A stretch of 6,185 bases of DNA from an uncultured Eubacteriales bacterium (GCA_900551345.1 URVP01000090.1:1-6185); one strand, 5' to 3'. Positions 1 to 5,790 are shown, counted from the first letter of the stretch. Translations and numbers: made by a program. Notes: generated by a model from the letters alone, not told the origin.

Positions 1-359
1 GGTCCGTATATTTTATCTTTAAGAACACTGCCTGAGGCGGCAGCAGCGGTAAAGTCATTGTCTTTTCTCAATTGCCTAATCTCATCAAGCTGTGACGGTT
101 CACGGTATTTATAGTCCGGTATCAATTTTACATTATGTACAATCCCAAAAATCACATCCGCAATTTCAGCCTTTTCTTCCCCTGCCGGCATTTTTGCCAC
201 AGCTTCAAAAAGGTCCTTATATCCGGAAATATCAAGCCCTTCTTCAATCGATTGACGATATTCCACAGGCAGCTGCTCAGAATAATTTTCCCAATAGTGC
301 AAAGCCGTATAATCAGGCTTTATTTGCTTTTTGCACAATTGATTATCACTTAAATCCAC
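1..359 (-). CDS. ADP-ribosylglycohydrolase family protein, N-terminal part (runs off the left edge)
   Basis: Reading the minus strand from a GTG at 359 gives 119 open codons to the window edge. GTG is the only good start: an in-frame TGA lies two codons upstream, and a perfect GGAGG (372-368) sits 8 bases before it. The ATG at 366 leads to a stop after six codons. The visible part is a soluble helical region (tyrosines and tryptophan near residues 17-26, then KDLFEAVAKMPAGEEKAEI at about 48-66). It ends in LKDKIYG (113-119), which I recognise as the lead-in to the ADP-ribosylglycohydrolase (DraG-like) fold, usually followed by a GRxxGCLLGKP-type stretch. Long family members with such an N-terminal extension occur in Clostridia beside glycosidase genes, which fits the GH20 gene 72 bases upstream. 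The dinuclear-metal catalytic residues lie outside the window, so ADP-ribose specificity cannot be judged. No signal peptide is visible. Confidence 0.72.
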   Translation of the reverse strand, partial: MDLSDNQLCKKQIKPDYTALHYWENYSEQLPVEYRQSIEEGLDISGYKDLFEAVAKMPAGEEKAEIADVIFGIVHNVKLIPDYKYREPSQLDEIRQLRKDNDFTAAAASGSVLKDKIYG

Positions 360-431
360 ATTTCATGCCTCCCTTTTTCTCTAACTTATTAAATCTTAAC
401 ATCTTTCAAAGCGAAAATCAAATTAAATTTA

Positions 432-2138
432 TCATAAATTTTCAACGGCAATAAACATTTTAATAATTTCCGAAAGCTCGCTTTCCTTGTTTTTTCTTCT
501 CCAGTTTTCGCTGTATTTTGCAAGCCAATCCTCTGTATTTGTCAGTCTTTCCATCTTAAAGCCGCACATTTTGGCGTAGAGCTCGGACATAACAGCCAAA
601 CCCTCACACGCAATAAGCATTTCCCTGCGGTACTTAGTATCAGAACCTGTCTCACCGGATAAGTCGGCAATAAATTTCATACAGCGGTCTCGAGTTTCCT
701 TTAGCTCCTTCTCGCCGGGGATTTCCACATTCATATCCGTATTATATACTTTATTTGAATACATGGAAGCAAAATTGTTCCAACTGATGCCTTTATGTAT
801 ATCATCAAGTCGTTTTATATACATAACACCCTTATCATCACCGTATAAAAGGGCATTAACCGCATCCATATAATCTTTGTTAAGACTTGTATTTAGATTC
901 CATGATTTGCATGCACACAGCACCATACCATACATGGCAAGTTCAAGGCTGCACGGGTTTCCCCAGTCTCCCCAGTTGGTATTGAGCATTCCCAAAGCGT
1001 GATATTTGTCCCCATACTCCGCCATCAGCGAAATATTGCTTTCCTCTTTATCAACACTTTCACACAGTCTGCTCCAGGAGCCTGTTCCCGGGCATACAAT
1101 CTGATTTTTATTCATTTGGTATATCTTCTCAATATTACTTTCGGACGGATTTCTCTCATAGTTCCAGTTCAAAAGAATTACATCATCGGGCAGCCGCAAC
1201 GCCTGCTCCGGATGCTGAAGAAGTATGTCAGCCCACATCATTACGGTTTTACCTTTGGATTTCAGATAAGAAACAAGCTTTATAACAAAATCAACATACA
1301 GCCTGCCCACATCATCATTTTTATGTTTGCCCTTGTATAAATCAAAAGTTTCATCACAGCAAATGTTAAATTTATCAGTTTTAAAAAGAGGCATGTACGC
1401 GTCTATAAGGCTTTTTACAAGTTCAAAGCTTTCCGGATTTACAGGGTCTATGGTATGGTGCTGCATACGGTCGCACCAAAACATTTCTTGACTCTCAAAA
1501 TTTTCAATTTCACGCAGGTGCTTATATCTGTCCTGCTCAAGCAGTTCATACAGGTGACCGAAAGTAGAAAGCGAAGGTATAAATTCGATGAAATTTTCAA
1601 AGCAGTACTCATCAAGCTCTTTTATTTCCTCCGCAGTCAAAAATCCTTTCTTTTCTGAAATGCCGGCATACTCTTTAAATTCAAAAGTATGCTCTACATA
1701 TAACTGAAGAGAATTAATTTTATAATAAGCAAGATTGTCAATTAATTTTTTTAATGTCTCAACTTTCGGAACCTGTCCCCGTGTAACATCATGATAAAAA
1801 CCACGGTAGTGAAAATCCGGACGGTCCACTATATGACAACACGGCACCTTGTCCATCAAAAAAAGCTGTCGCAAGGTCTGCACCGCATAAAAAGCCCCTG
1901 CGCTTCCTCCCGACTCAATATGTATTTTGTCCTCCGTAATAAAAAGTTCATACTCCTCAGGCAAATATCTGTCAGTGCAAATTATTTCCGTCACAGCACC
2001 GTCATCATTTTGAGGCAGTTTTTGAGCGGCTTTTTTTACTCTTTCGTCACAGCCGCTTGTAATAATCTTTAAATTTTTGCCTGTTAAAAAGCCCTCGTTG
2101 ATTTTAACATATTTAGGATAAGGCAGTAAATTAAGCAT
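432..2138 (-). CDS. GH20-family beta-N-acetylhexosaminidase, cytoplasmic
   Basis: The product has 568 residues and no signal peptide, so it probably acts inside the cell on imported GlcNAc- or GalNAc-containing oligosaccharides. Residues 1-105 look like the small GH20b alpha/beta domain (YAVQTLRQLF at 84-93 is typical). The (beta/alpha)8 barrel starts at about 108 with FHYRGFYHDVTRG; R112 fits the substrate-binding arginine. FIPSLSTFGH (186-195) follows, then the Asp-Glu pair of substrate-assisted catalysis at D262-E263 in NICCDETFDL. Aromatic residues at MMWAD (300-304), LLNWNYE (322-328) and NTNWGDWGNP (386-395) probably line the subsite. About 140 helical residues follow. The classic HxGGDE motif reads NICCDE here, marking a divergent GH20 branch. 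The ATG at 2138 has GGAG 7 bases upstream. The stop lies 72 bases from the ADP-ribosylglycohydrolase-family start with no strong terminator between, so co-transcription is likely. Exact substrate is unknown. Confidence 0.88.
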   Translation of the reverse strand: MLNLLPYPKYVKINEGFLTGKNLKIITSGCDERVKKAAQKLPQNDDGAVTEIICTDRYLPEEYELFITEDKIHIESGGSAGAFYAVQTLRQLFLMDKVPCCHIVDRPDFHYRGFYHDVTRGQVPKVETLKKLIDNLAYYKINSLQLYVEHTFEFKEYAGISEKKGFLTAEEIKELDEYCFENFIEFIPSLSTFGHLYELLEQDRYKHLREIENFESQEMFWCDRMQHHTIDPVNPESFELVKSLIDAYMPLFKTDKFNICCDETFDLYKGKHKNDDVGRLYVDFVIKLVSYLKSKGKTVMMWADILLQHPEQALRLPDDVILLNWNYERNPSESNIEKIYQMNKNQIVCPGTGSWSRLCESVDKEESNISLMAEYGDKYHALGMLNTNWGDWGNPCSLELAMYGMVLCACKSWNLNTSLNKDYMDAVNALLYGDDKGVMYIKRLDDIHKGISWNNFASMYSNKVYNTDMNVEIPGEKELKETRDRCMKFIADLSGETGSDTKYRREMLIACEGLAVMSELYAKMCGFKMERLTNTEDWLAKYSENWRRKNKESELSEIIKMFIAVENL

Positions 2139-2175
2139 ATTATCACTCCATCATATAATTATAAATTCATAATAC

Positions 2176-2190
2176 ACAACCGCCGGCTGT
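2176..2190. promoter_or_regulatory. 15-bp imperfect dyad upstream of the GH20 gene, possible operator
   Basis: ACAACCGCCGGCTGT is a palindrome with a single mismatched pair (ACA.CCG.CGG.TGT). It is a GC-rich island in otherwise very AT-rich spacer, about 37 bases upstream of the GH20 start codon. Position and symmetry suit a repressor site, for example for a sugar-responsive regulator, but no regulator gene is in the window and I could not place a convincing -35/-10 pair around it. It does not match the catabolite-responsive cre consensus. This is inference from symmetry only. Confidence 0.3.
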
Positions 2191-2286
2191 AAATCTTGTA
2201 AAATTTTTACTTGTTTTAAAATATTTATATAACTCATACAAATTTAAACAGTAACATAATTGAAAGAAAAAATTTTCAAATAACTA

Positions 2287-2315
2287 TTGATTTTTAAACA
2301 ATTATAATGTATAAT
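2287..2315 (+). promoter_or_regulatory. Sigma-70-type promoter of tRNA-Leu
   Basis: TTGATT (2287-2292) and a perfect TATAAT (2310-2315) are separated by 17 bases. Transcription would start near 2322, giving a leader of about 17 bases before the tRNA at 2339. Spacing, -10 match and position agree with a stable-RNA promoter. Confidence 0.7.
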
Positions 2316-2338
2316 AATTTAGCGTTTCAAATTTATAA

Positions 2339-2425
2339 GCCGCCGTGATGGAATTGGCAGACGTAGCGGACTCAAAATCCGCCGGTAGCGATACCGTGTG
2401 GGTTCGACTCCCACCGGCGGCACCA
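2339..2425 (+). tRNA. tRNA-Leu, anticodon CAA, with encoded CCA
   Basis: This is a complete class II tRNA of 87 bases. The acceptor stem is GCCGCCG (2339-2345) paired with CGGCGGC (2415-2421), followed by discriminator A and encoded CCA (2423-2425). The anticodon stem GCGGA/TCCGC encloses loop CTCAAAA (2371-2377), placing CAA at 2373-2375, which reads UUG leucine codons. The long variable arm forms GGTA/TACC, as expected for leucine. The T arm is GTGGG-TTCGACT-CCCAC. All stems pair perfectly, so it is probably functional. It has its own promoter and terminator and is therefore a single-gene transcription unit, divergent from the GH20 gene. Confidence 0.97.
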
Positions 2426-2430
2426 GTCGA

Positions 2431-2470
2431 GAGCCTCGACGCGCGTATCGCGTTCGGGGCTTTTCTTTTT
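2431..2470 (+). terminator. Rho-independent terminator of tRNA-Leu
   Basis: AGCCTCGACGCG (2432-2443) pairs with CGCGTTCGGGGCT (2449-2461) with one bulged T and one G-T pair. The loop is CGTAT, and TTTTCTTTTT follows at 2461-2470. It begins 6 bases after the tRNA CCA end. Confidence 0.9.
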
Positions 2471-2685
2471 GTTATGGTTTCGTGCTCGCGTTTATAGCTG
2501 GTATCTATTTGGTCAACGCTTCCCATATCACAGCAAAGAACACTGCACTTAAAATACCCACGCTTTGCATGGGTATCTTTCATATGCACCGCTAAAGCTC
2601 CTTTTCCCACAAAATCTGCGGTTTTGCGGGCTCCCTGAAGAAGTGCGGTGCGGCATCTGTATTGTTCACTCTAATCAACTCTAAG

Positions 2686-2735
2686 AACCGCATAAATGCT
2701 GAAAAACTCAGTGATTATGCGGGTTTTACTATATT
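2686..2735 (+). terminator. Terminator-like hairpin with no assigned gene
   Basis: CCGCATAA (2688-2695) pairs with TTATGCGG (2715-2722). Inside it, CTGA/TCAG (2699-2702 with 2708-2711) forms a second small stem. GTTTTACTATATTTT follows on the plus strand, whereas the minus-strand exit has no T run, so if functional it stops plus-strand transcripts. No plus-strand gene lies between it and the tRNA terminator. Confidence 0.5.
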
Positions 2736-2860
2736 TTAAAATTCTCGAAAACCTTTAATAATTATTGTAAATTCGTGTAATTTCGGGGTCAAAATTGGGG
2801 TCAAAACAGTTAACATTTAGTTTAGAGCAGCCAATCTCATTATCTGTACGGCTGATTATG

Positions 2861-2927
2861 GCAGGCGCCGGAAAGGGTGCCATATAGGATAATAAATCCT
2901 TATCGGCATCTCTCCGGCTGCCCCTGC
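2861..2927. ncRNA. 67-base imperfect long stem-loop, possible structured RNA or palindromic element
   Basis: The arms pair in nested blocks: GCAGG/CCTGC (2861-2865 with 2923-2927), GCCGGA/TCCGGC (2867-2872 with 2913-2918), GGTGCC/GGCATC (2876-2881 with 2905-2910, one G-T pair), ATA/TAT (2882-2884 with 2901-2903) and AGGAT/ATCCT (2886-2890 with 2896-2900), closing on loop AATAA. That is about 25 pairs with only small bulges. No T run follows on either strand, so it is not a simple terminator. It matches no RNA family I recognise. The G-T pairs are better tolerated in a plus-strand RNA than in a minus-strand one, where they become C-A mismatches. Confidence 0.4.
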
Positions 2928-2993
2928 AAAAGTGACCTTTGTTTAAACCGTAAATTTTATTTTGTAGATTATCCAAGGTATCTAAGCATTTCC

Positions 2994-3161
2994 TTATTCT
3001 TTCTTTTGTGAACCGAAATAAAAGGCTATAACACTCGAATAAATGGTCAGCACTTCACCTGTAAGAGCATCGCTCAATGCAAGCTTTGCAAATACAATGG
3101 TAAGCAGCAGTGTAACCATGCTCTTAACCGTAAAGAATCTTTCCAATATATTCTTTAGCAT
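2994..3161 (-). CDS. Small membrane protein, phage-holin-like (55 residues)
   Basis: The ATG at 3161 is preceded by AGGTG at 3173-3169 with a 7-base spacer, and the frame ends at a TAA after 55 codons. The protein has a short basic amphipathic start (residues 1-13, FFTVK at 9-13) and a hydrophobic stretch at about 15-29 (SMVTLLLTIVFAKLA). A short polar turn (DALTGE, 31-36) is followed by a second hydrophobic stretch (VLTIYSSVIAFYFGS, 37-51) and a charged tail QKKE. Two hydrophobic segments, small size and an FYFG-type C-terminus resemble small holin-like proteins in Clostridial prophages and related elements. That is recognition, not proof. No lysin gene is adjacent inside the window. A candidate promoter lies about 60 bases upstream and a terminator isolates it from the PASTA gene. 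Confidence 0.7.
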   Translation of the reverse strand: MLKNILERFFTVKSMVTLLLTIVFAKLALSDALTGEVLTIYSSVIAFYFGSQKKE

Positions 3162-3216
3162 ATCTTATCACCTGCTTTAAAAGTCCTGACACTTACAGTA
3201 TATGTCTTTAAACCCA

Positions 3217-3254
3217 TTATGTGACATAAAAAGACATTTTTTACGGTCTGTAAA
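3217..3254 (-). promoter_or_regulatory. Candidate promoter with overlapping operator for the small membrane protein gene
   Basis: On the minus strand TTTACA (3254-3249) and TTTTAT (3231-3226) are spaced by 17 bases, predicting a start near 3219 and a leader of about 58 bases. A perfect 13-bp palindrome, TTATGTGACATAA (3217-3229), covers the -10/+1 area. Outside it, ATGTCTTT (3202-3209) and AAAGACAT (3230-3237) form another inverted pair. This is a plausible repressor-controlled promoter, inferred from spacing and symmetry only. Confidence 0.35.
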
Positions 3255-3273
3255 GCAAAAAATTCATGTAAGC

Positions 3274-3312
3274 AAAAATTACCCCATCCTTCAAACTGAG
3301 GATGGGGTAATT
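3274..3312 (-). terminator. Rho-independent terminator of the TPR/PASTA operon
   Basis: A perfect 14-bp stem (3277-3290 with 3299-3312; core ACCCCATCCT/AGGATGGGGT) with an 8-base loop is followed on the minus strand by a T run and then G. It lies 19 bases after the stop codon of the PASTA gene and separates that operon from the small membrane protein gene. Confidence 0.9.
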
Positions 3313-3331
3313 ATATTCTATGTTTTATATT

Positions 3332-4543
3332 TTATTGTCCGTTTGATACAACCACATCAACGTAAGTATCGGCACTGACTTTAGTGTTATAAGCCGGATT
3401 CTGAGTGATTACAGTACCCTTAGTCTTTGAGCTGGATTCATATGTAACCTTGCCTAGCTCAAGGTCTGCATCATCGAGTATATCCTCAGCCTGCTGATAT
3501 GTTTTACCTACAATTTTAGGGACGGAAACAATCTTTTCGCCGCTGCTTATATAAACCGTTACATGATCACCTTTTTTGAGAGTTTCTCCTGCTGCAGGCA
3601 CAGTTCTTACAACCTTGCCTTCGGGGATTGTTGAACTGCTTTCGTCCTCAGTGTCTATATCAAAATTTTCACCCAGGTCAGCCTTTACGGTTTCCACGGT
3701 TTCACCTGAATAATCCTTCATTAATGATTCTCCGGGGCCGCTGCTGACAGTAACACTTACCTCTGCTTTTCCGTTGTCCAAATAAGACAGAACGCCGGCT
3801 TTCGGCTGCTGTGACAATATAGTATCTTCTTTTGCATCATCTGCTTTCCGCTGCCATACAGAAACGGATATGTCTTCAAACTTTCCGGCTGAATCCAAAT
3901 CAAGATTGATAAGGTCGGGAATTTCAGTAAAGCCGGTACCGTCAAGGTCTACAGATATTTTATTTTCTTTTGCCTGCTGATAGTATTCATCGGCAAGGTC
4001 ATATTCTCTCTCCTTACCGCAGGCGGTAATAAGCATTTGGTAAACTTCTTCATCACCGTCATCATACCTGAGCAGATAGCTTAATGTTTCGATAACATCA
4101 TCATATTCACGCATTTCCATATAAGCCTTGGCAAGGTTAATTCTAACCTGGGTATTTTCCGGGTCAGTCTCAAGCACTTCTTCATATGCGTCCGCCGCCT
4201 CTTCATATCTGCCCTGATCAAAGAACTTGTCACCGGCGCTCAAATGGAAGCCGGAAGCGAATTTAAAAGCAGCAAAGGCTCCCCCTGCCAGTATCAGAAC
4301 AGCGATAACCGACAATGTTATGATCAACGGCTTTTTGCTTTTTTTCTTTTTAGCAGAAGAATCATTGACCGGTGATGAATCATCAGAGACTTTATCCTGA
4401 CTAATATTGGCAAGGTCAAGCACCGTATCGTCACTGTCCGGTATGATTTCATTATTCTGAGATGAAGGCTCAACACAAGCTCCGCATTTGGAACAAAAAA
4501 TATCATCTTCTCTTAACTGCGCTCCGCATTTTCTGCAAAACAT
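3332..4543 (-). CDS. Zinc-ribbon, membrane-anchored TPR protein with three PASTA domains
   Basis: This is a 403-residue membrane protein. The N-terminus is a zinc ribbon (FCRKCG...FCSKCG, cysteines 3, 6, 17, 20), followed by an acidic/serine-rich linker (26-63). A lysine cluster (65-71) precedes one membrane helix (about 72-94), so the ribbon should be cytoplasmic and the rest outside. TPR-like helices occupy about 101-194 (GDKFFDQGRYEEAADAYEEVL is typical), then PASTA-like domains at about 206-269, 275-336 and 338-402. The third is canonical (VPKIVGKTYQQAEDIL...NPAYNTKV...VVVSNG). PASTA domains in Ser/Thr kinases and penicillin-binding proteins recognise peptidoglycan fragments, but no kinase or transpeptidase domain is present here, so a wall-sensing or scaffolding role is inference. 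The ATG has GGAGG 7 bases upstream. It lies 17 bases after the TPR/propeller gene, indicating translation from one mRNA, and ends in a terminator. Confidence 0.9.
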   Translation of the reverse strand: MFCRKCGAQLREDDIFCSKCGACVEPSSQNNEIIPDSDDTVLDLANISQDKVSDDSSPVNDSSAKKKKSKKPLIITLSVIAVLILAGGAFAAFKFASGFHLSAGDKFFDQGRYEEAADAYEEVLETDPENTQVRINLAKAYMEMREYDDVIETLSYLLRYDDGDEEVYQMLITACGKEREYDLADEYYQQAKENKISVDLDGTGFTEIPDLINLDLDSAGKFEDISVSVWQRKADDAKEDTILSQQPKAGVLSYLDNGKAEVSVTVSSGPGESLMKDYSGETVETVKADLGENFDIDTEDESSSTIPEGKVVRTVPAAGETLKKGDHVTVYISSGEKIVSVPKIVGKTYQQAEDILDDADLELGKVTYESSSKTKGTVITQNPAYNTKVSADTYVDVVVSNGQ

Positions 4544-4560
4544 ACAACTACCTCCGAATA

Positions 4561-5790
4561 CTAATAATTTAAAGTTTTAAGCTCGGTTTCGAGCGTCTCG
4601 GCATTTATGCTGTAATATGACATGTAACCTTCATAAAAAGCATTTACGCTGTGCACATTCAGGTTTGATGCAACAGAAGTTGTCTTTCCCGTATCAATAT
4701 TATATTTCCACACATTTACAGTATTATCTCCCGTCGGCTCGGTATATACAACCATTTTGCCGATTACATTATAATCTTTTACAGACGGGCATATCTGGGT
4801 TAAATTTTTTCCGTCATAATCACACACGAAAAGTCCCGGACTGTGAGAAAGATAACACAATTTGCCCTCATTGTCAAGAAGATTCATAATATCCACTTTA
4901 TCCATAAGAGTAAAACTAAAATCCTGTGTATCAATCGCATAGGTCATATAATCGGCCTCAGCACGACGCTCAATAAAGTATAAATACCTATCGCCGCCGC
5001 TGCCGCAAAAGCTGCCGCTGCCGTAAAATTCTCCCGACTGGTCGGCTTTATCATATGCATCTGCGATTTTATATGAAAGTCCTGAAGCCGTATCAGCAAG
5101 AATTATCTGCTGATCATTTTTGTCATATATGTATACACTCACTCCGTCAGAAGCAAACCGAAGAGAAGGAGCACCGGTATAAATAACACGCTGCAAACCT
5201 TTCGCATTATCAGTATACACAACCTCACTGCCTGTTATGTTAATCACACCGTCATCAAATGTCAGGCTGTTATCCCCAATGGAAAGACTGCCTTTTTTTG
5301 GTTCTTTAACCATAATTGCAGACCAATTATCATTTGTGAGAGAAAGTCCCTTTACCTTTGACTTTGCATACCACTGCCGGGCTTCCCCTGCTCTGCCCTC
5401 CATAATACTCAATTCAATAAGTCCCGTATACGCTCTCGCACAGGTATCGGAAATTTTAAGAGCTGCCAAATATGACTTTTGAGCATCGGCAGTTTTATCG
5501 AGCCTCACATATGCGTCTCCTTTGGCAGCCAAAGCCTCGGAATTATCGTCATCTGTATCACAAGCATCAGTAAATGACTTAAGGGCTGCCGCATAGTCAC
5601 CGCTTGCCATAAGCCGGTCTCCCTCTTCAATATACCCTTGTGCACGCCCTGACGGCGTAATCAAATCCAAAACTCCGAATTTTACAAAAGCAAAACATGC
5701 CGCAGCAAAAAGAATAATAATCAGTACCAAAAAAAACACCCAAGTCGGATCAGAAATTGGCAACGTTAAATTGAGATCAAACAGGTTCAT
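4561..5790 (-). CDS. Membrane-anchored TPR/propeller-like protein with a foreign N-terminus (chimeric reading frame)
   Basis: From the ATG at 5790 the product has 409 residues. The first ~29 do not belong with the rest (see the fragment at 5704-5790). From about 5703 onward the protein is Clostridial in style: the remainder of a membrane helix (AACFAFVKFG), then TPR helices (GYIEEGDRLMASGDYAAALKSF and the next repeats, about residues 52-145 from the ATG). About 250 residues with beta-propeller-like strands follow, with repeats such as GLFVCDYDGKNLTQI and VNVWKYNIDTGKTTSVA. It precedes the PASTA gene by 17 bases, with the same membrane-TPR layout, so the two probably form a complex or sense related envelope signals. 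Its true start is missing; by analogy with the neighbour it may have carried a zinc ribbon. The frame opens further to a TTG at 5886, but that extension has no ribosome binding site and is non-coding in character. Function unknown. Confidence 0.75.
   Translation of the reverse strand: MNLFDLNLTLPISDPTWVFFLVLIIILFAAACFAFVKFGVLDLITPSGRAQGYIEEGDRLMASGDYAAALKSFTDACDTDDDNSEALAAKGDAYVRLDKTADAQKSYLAALKISDTCARAYTGLIELSIMEGRAGEARQWYAKSKVKGLSLTNDNWSAIMVKEPKKGSLSIGDNSLTFDDGVINITGSEVVYTDNAKGLQRVIYTGAPSLRFASDGVSVYIYDKNDQQIILADTASGLSYKIADAYDKADQSGEFYGSGSFCGSGGDRYLYFIERRAEADYMTYAIDTQDFSFTLMDKVDIMNLLDNEGKLCYLSHSPGLFVCDYDGKNLTQICPSVKDYNVIGKMVVYTEPTGDNTVNVWKYNIDTGKTTSVASNLNVHSVNAFYEGYMSYYSINAETLETELKTLNY
5690..5720. 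other. Probable chimeric junction between Clostridia and Bacteroidales DNA
   Basis: Left of this point the sequence encodes the TPR protein of the Clostridial operon. Right of it lie an antiporter-like N-terminus and asd of Bacteroidales type. The join falls inside codons for hydrophobic residues, where the minus strand reads ATTATTATTCTTTTTGCTGC, a low-complexity stretch that both source genes could share. The exact base cannot be fixed by eye. Confidence 0.65.
5704..5790 (-). pseudogene. N-terminal fragment of a Bacteroidales-type cation:proton antiporter
   Basis: The ATG at 5790 begins 29 residues containing LTLPISDPTWVFFLVLIIIL. I recognise this as the start of the first membrane helix of Bacteroidales monovalent cation:proton antiporters, which normally continue ILFAP and then a basic xLRIPHIIG segment. 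Here the match stops at ILFA and the frame continues into an unrelated TPR protein. No Shine-Dalgarno sequence precedes the ATG, unlike the Clostridial genes in the window but usual for Bacteroidales. It is divergent from asd. The identification rests on memory of the family. Confidence 0.6.

Larger units (their letters stand above)
2471..2993. other. Gene-poor interval with several hairpins
   Basis: No reading frame here has a ribosome binding site and a recognisable product. The interval contains a hairpin at 2554-2576 (ATACCCA/TGGGTAT), one at 2606-2630 (CCC-A-CAAAA/TTTTG-C-GGG), a terminator-like structure at 2688-2727, a 10-bp direct repeat at 2785-2806, and a long stem-loop at 2861-2927. 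A minus-strand frame of 73 codons (2755-2976) starts only at a TTG, overlaps the long stem-loop and resembles nothing I know. The density of structures suggests either non-coding RNA or debris of a mobile element beside the tRNA. Confidence 0.5.

Noticed and set aside
425..441. AAATTTA/TAAATTT palindrome centred on the GH20 stop codon
   Set aside because: The 7-bp arms are all A and T with a 3-base loop and no following T run, too weak to call a terminator; likely chance in AT-rich sequence.
92..454. Plus-strand frames opposite the left-hand gene
   Set aside because: They are antisense to the ADP-ribosylglycohydrolase-family gene, lack ribosome binding sites and have no recognisable product. 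Other plus-strand frames at 999-1340, 1455-1658, 1791-2072, 4617-4889 and 5237-5482 fail for the same reason.
2401..2425. tRNA 3' end as an attachment site of an integrated element
   Set aside because: I looked for a second copy of the tRNA 3' end in the window and found none, and there is no integrase gene, so no attL/attR pair can be supported.
2302..2610. Minus-strand frame of 102 codons containing GGSRTHTVSLPADFESATS
   Set aside because: It runs antisense through tRNA-Leu and its terminator. The GGSRTH...DFESATS reading is a well-known false protein produced by translating the complement of tRNA-Leu genes.
2809..2927. Integron attC-like site (GTTAAC near a long hairpin)
   Set aside because: The GTTAAC is about 50 bases outside the stem and there are no matching R box pairs at the hairpin ends, nor cassette genes or an integron integrase.
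2755..2976. Minus-strand frame of 73 codons
   Set aside because: It starts only at a TTG with no good ribosome binding site, has no recognisable domain and is crossed by the 67-base stem-loop, which better explains the sequence.
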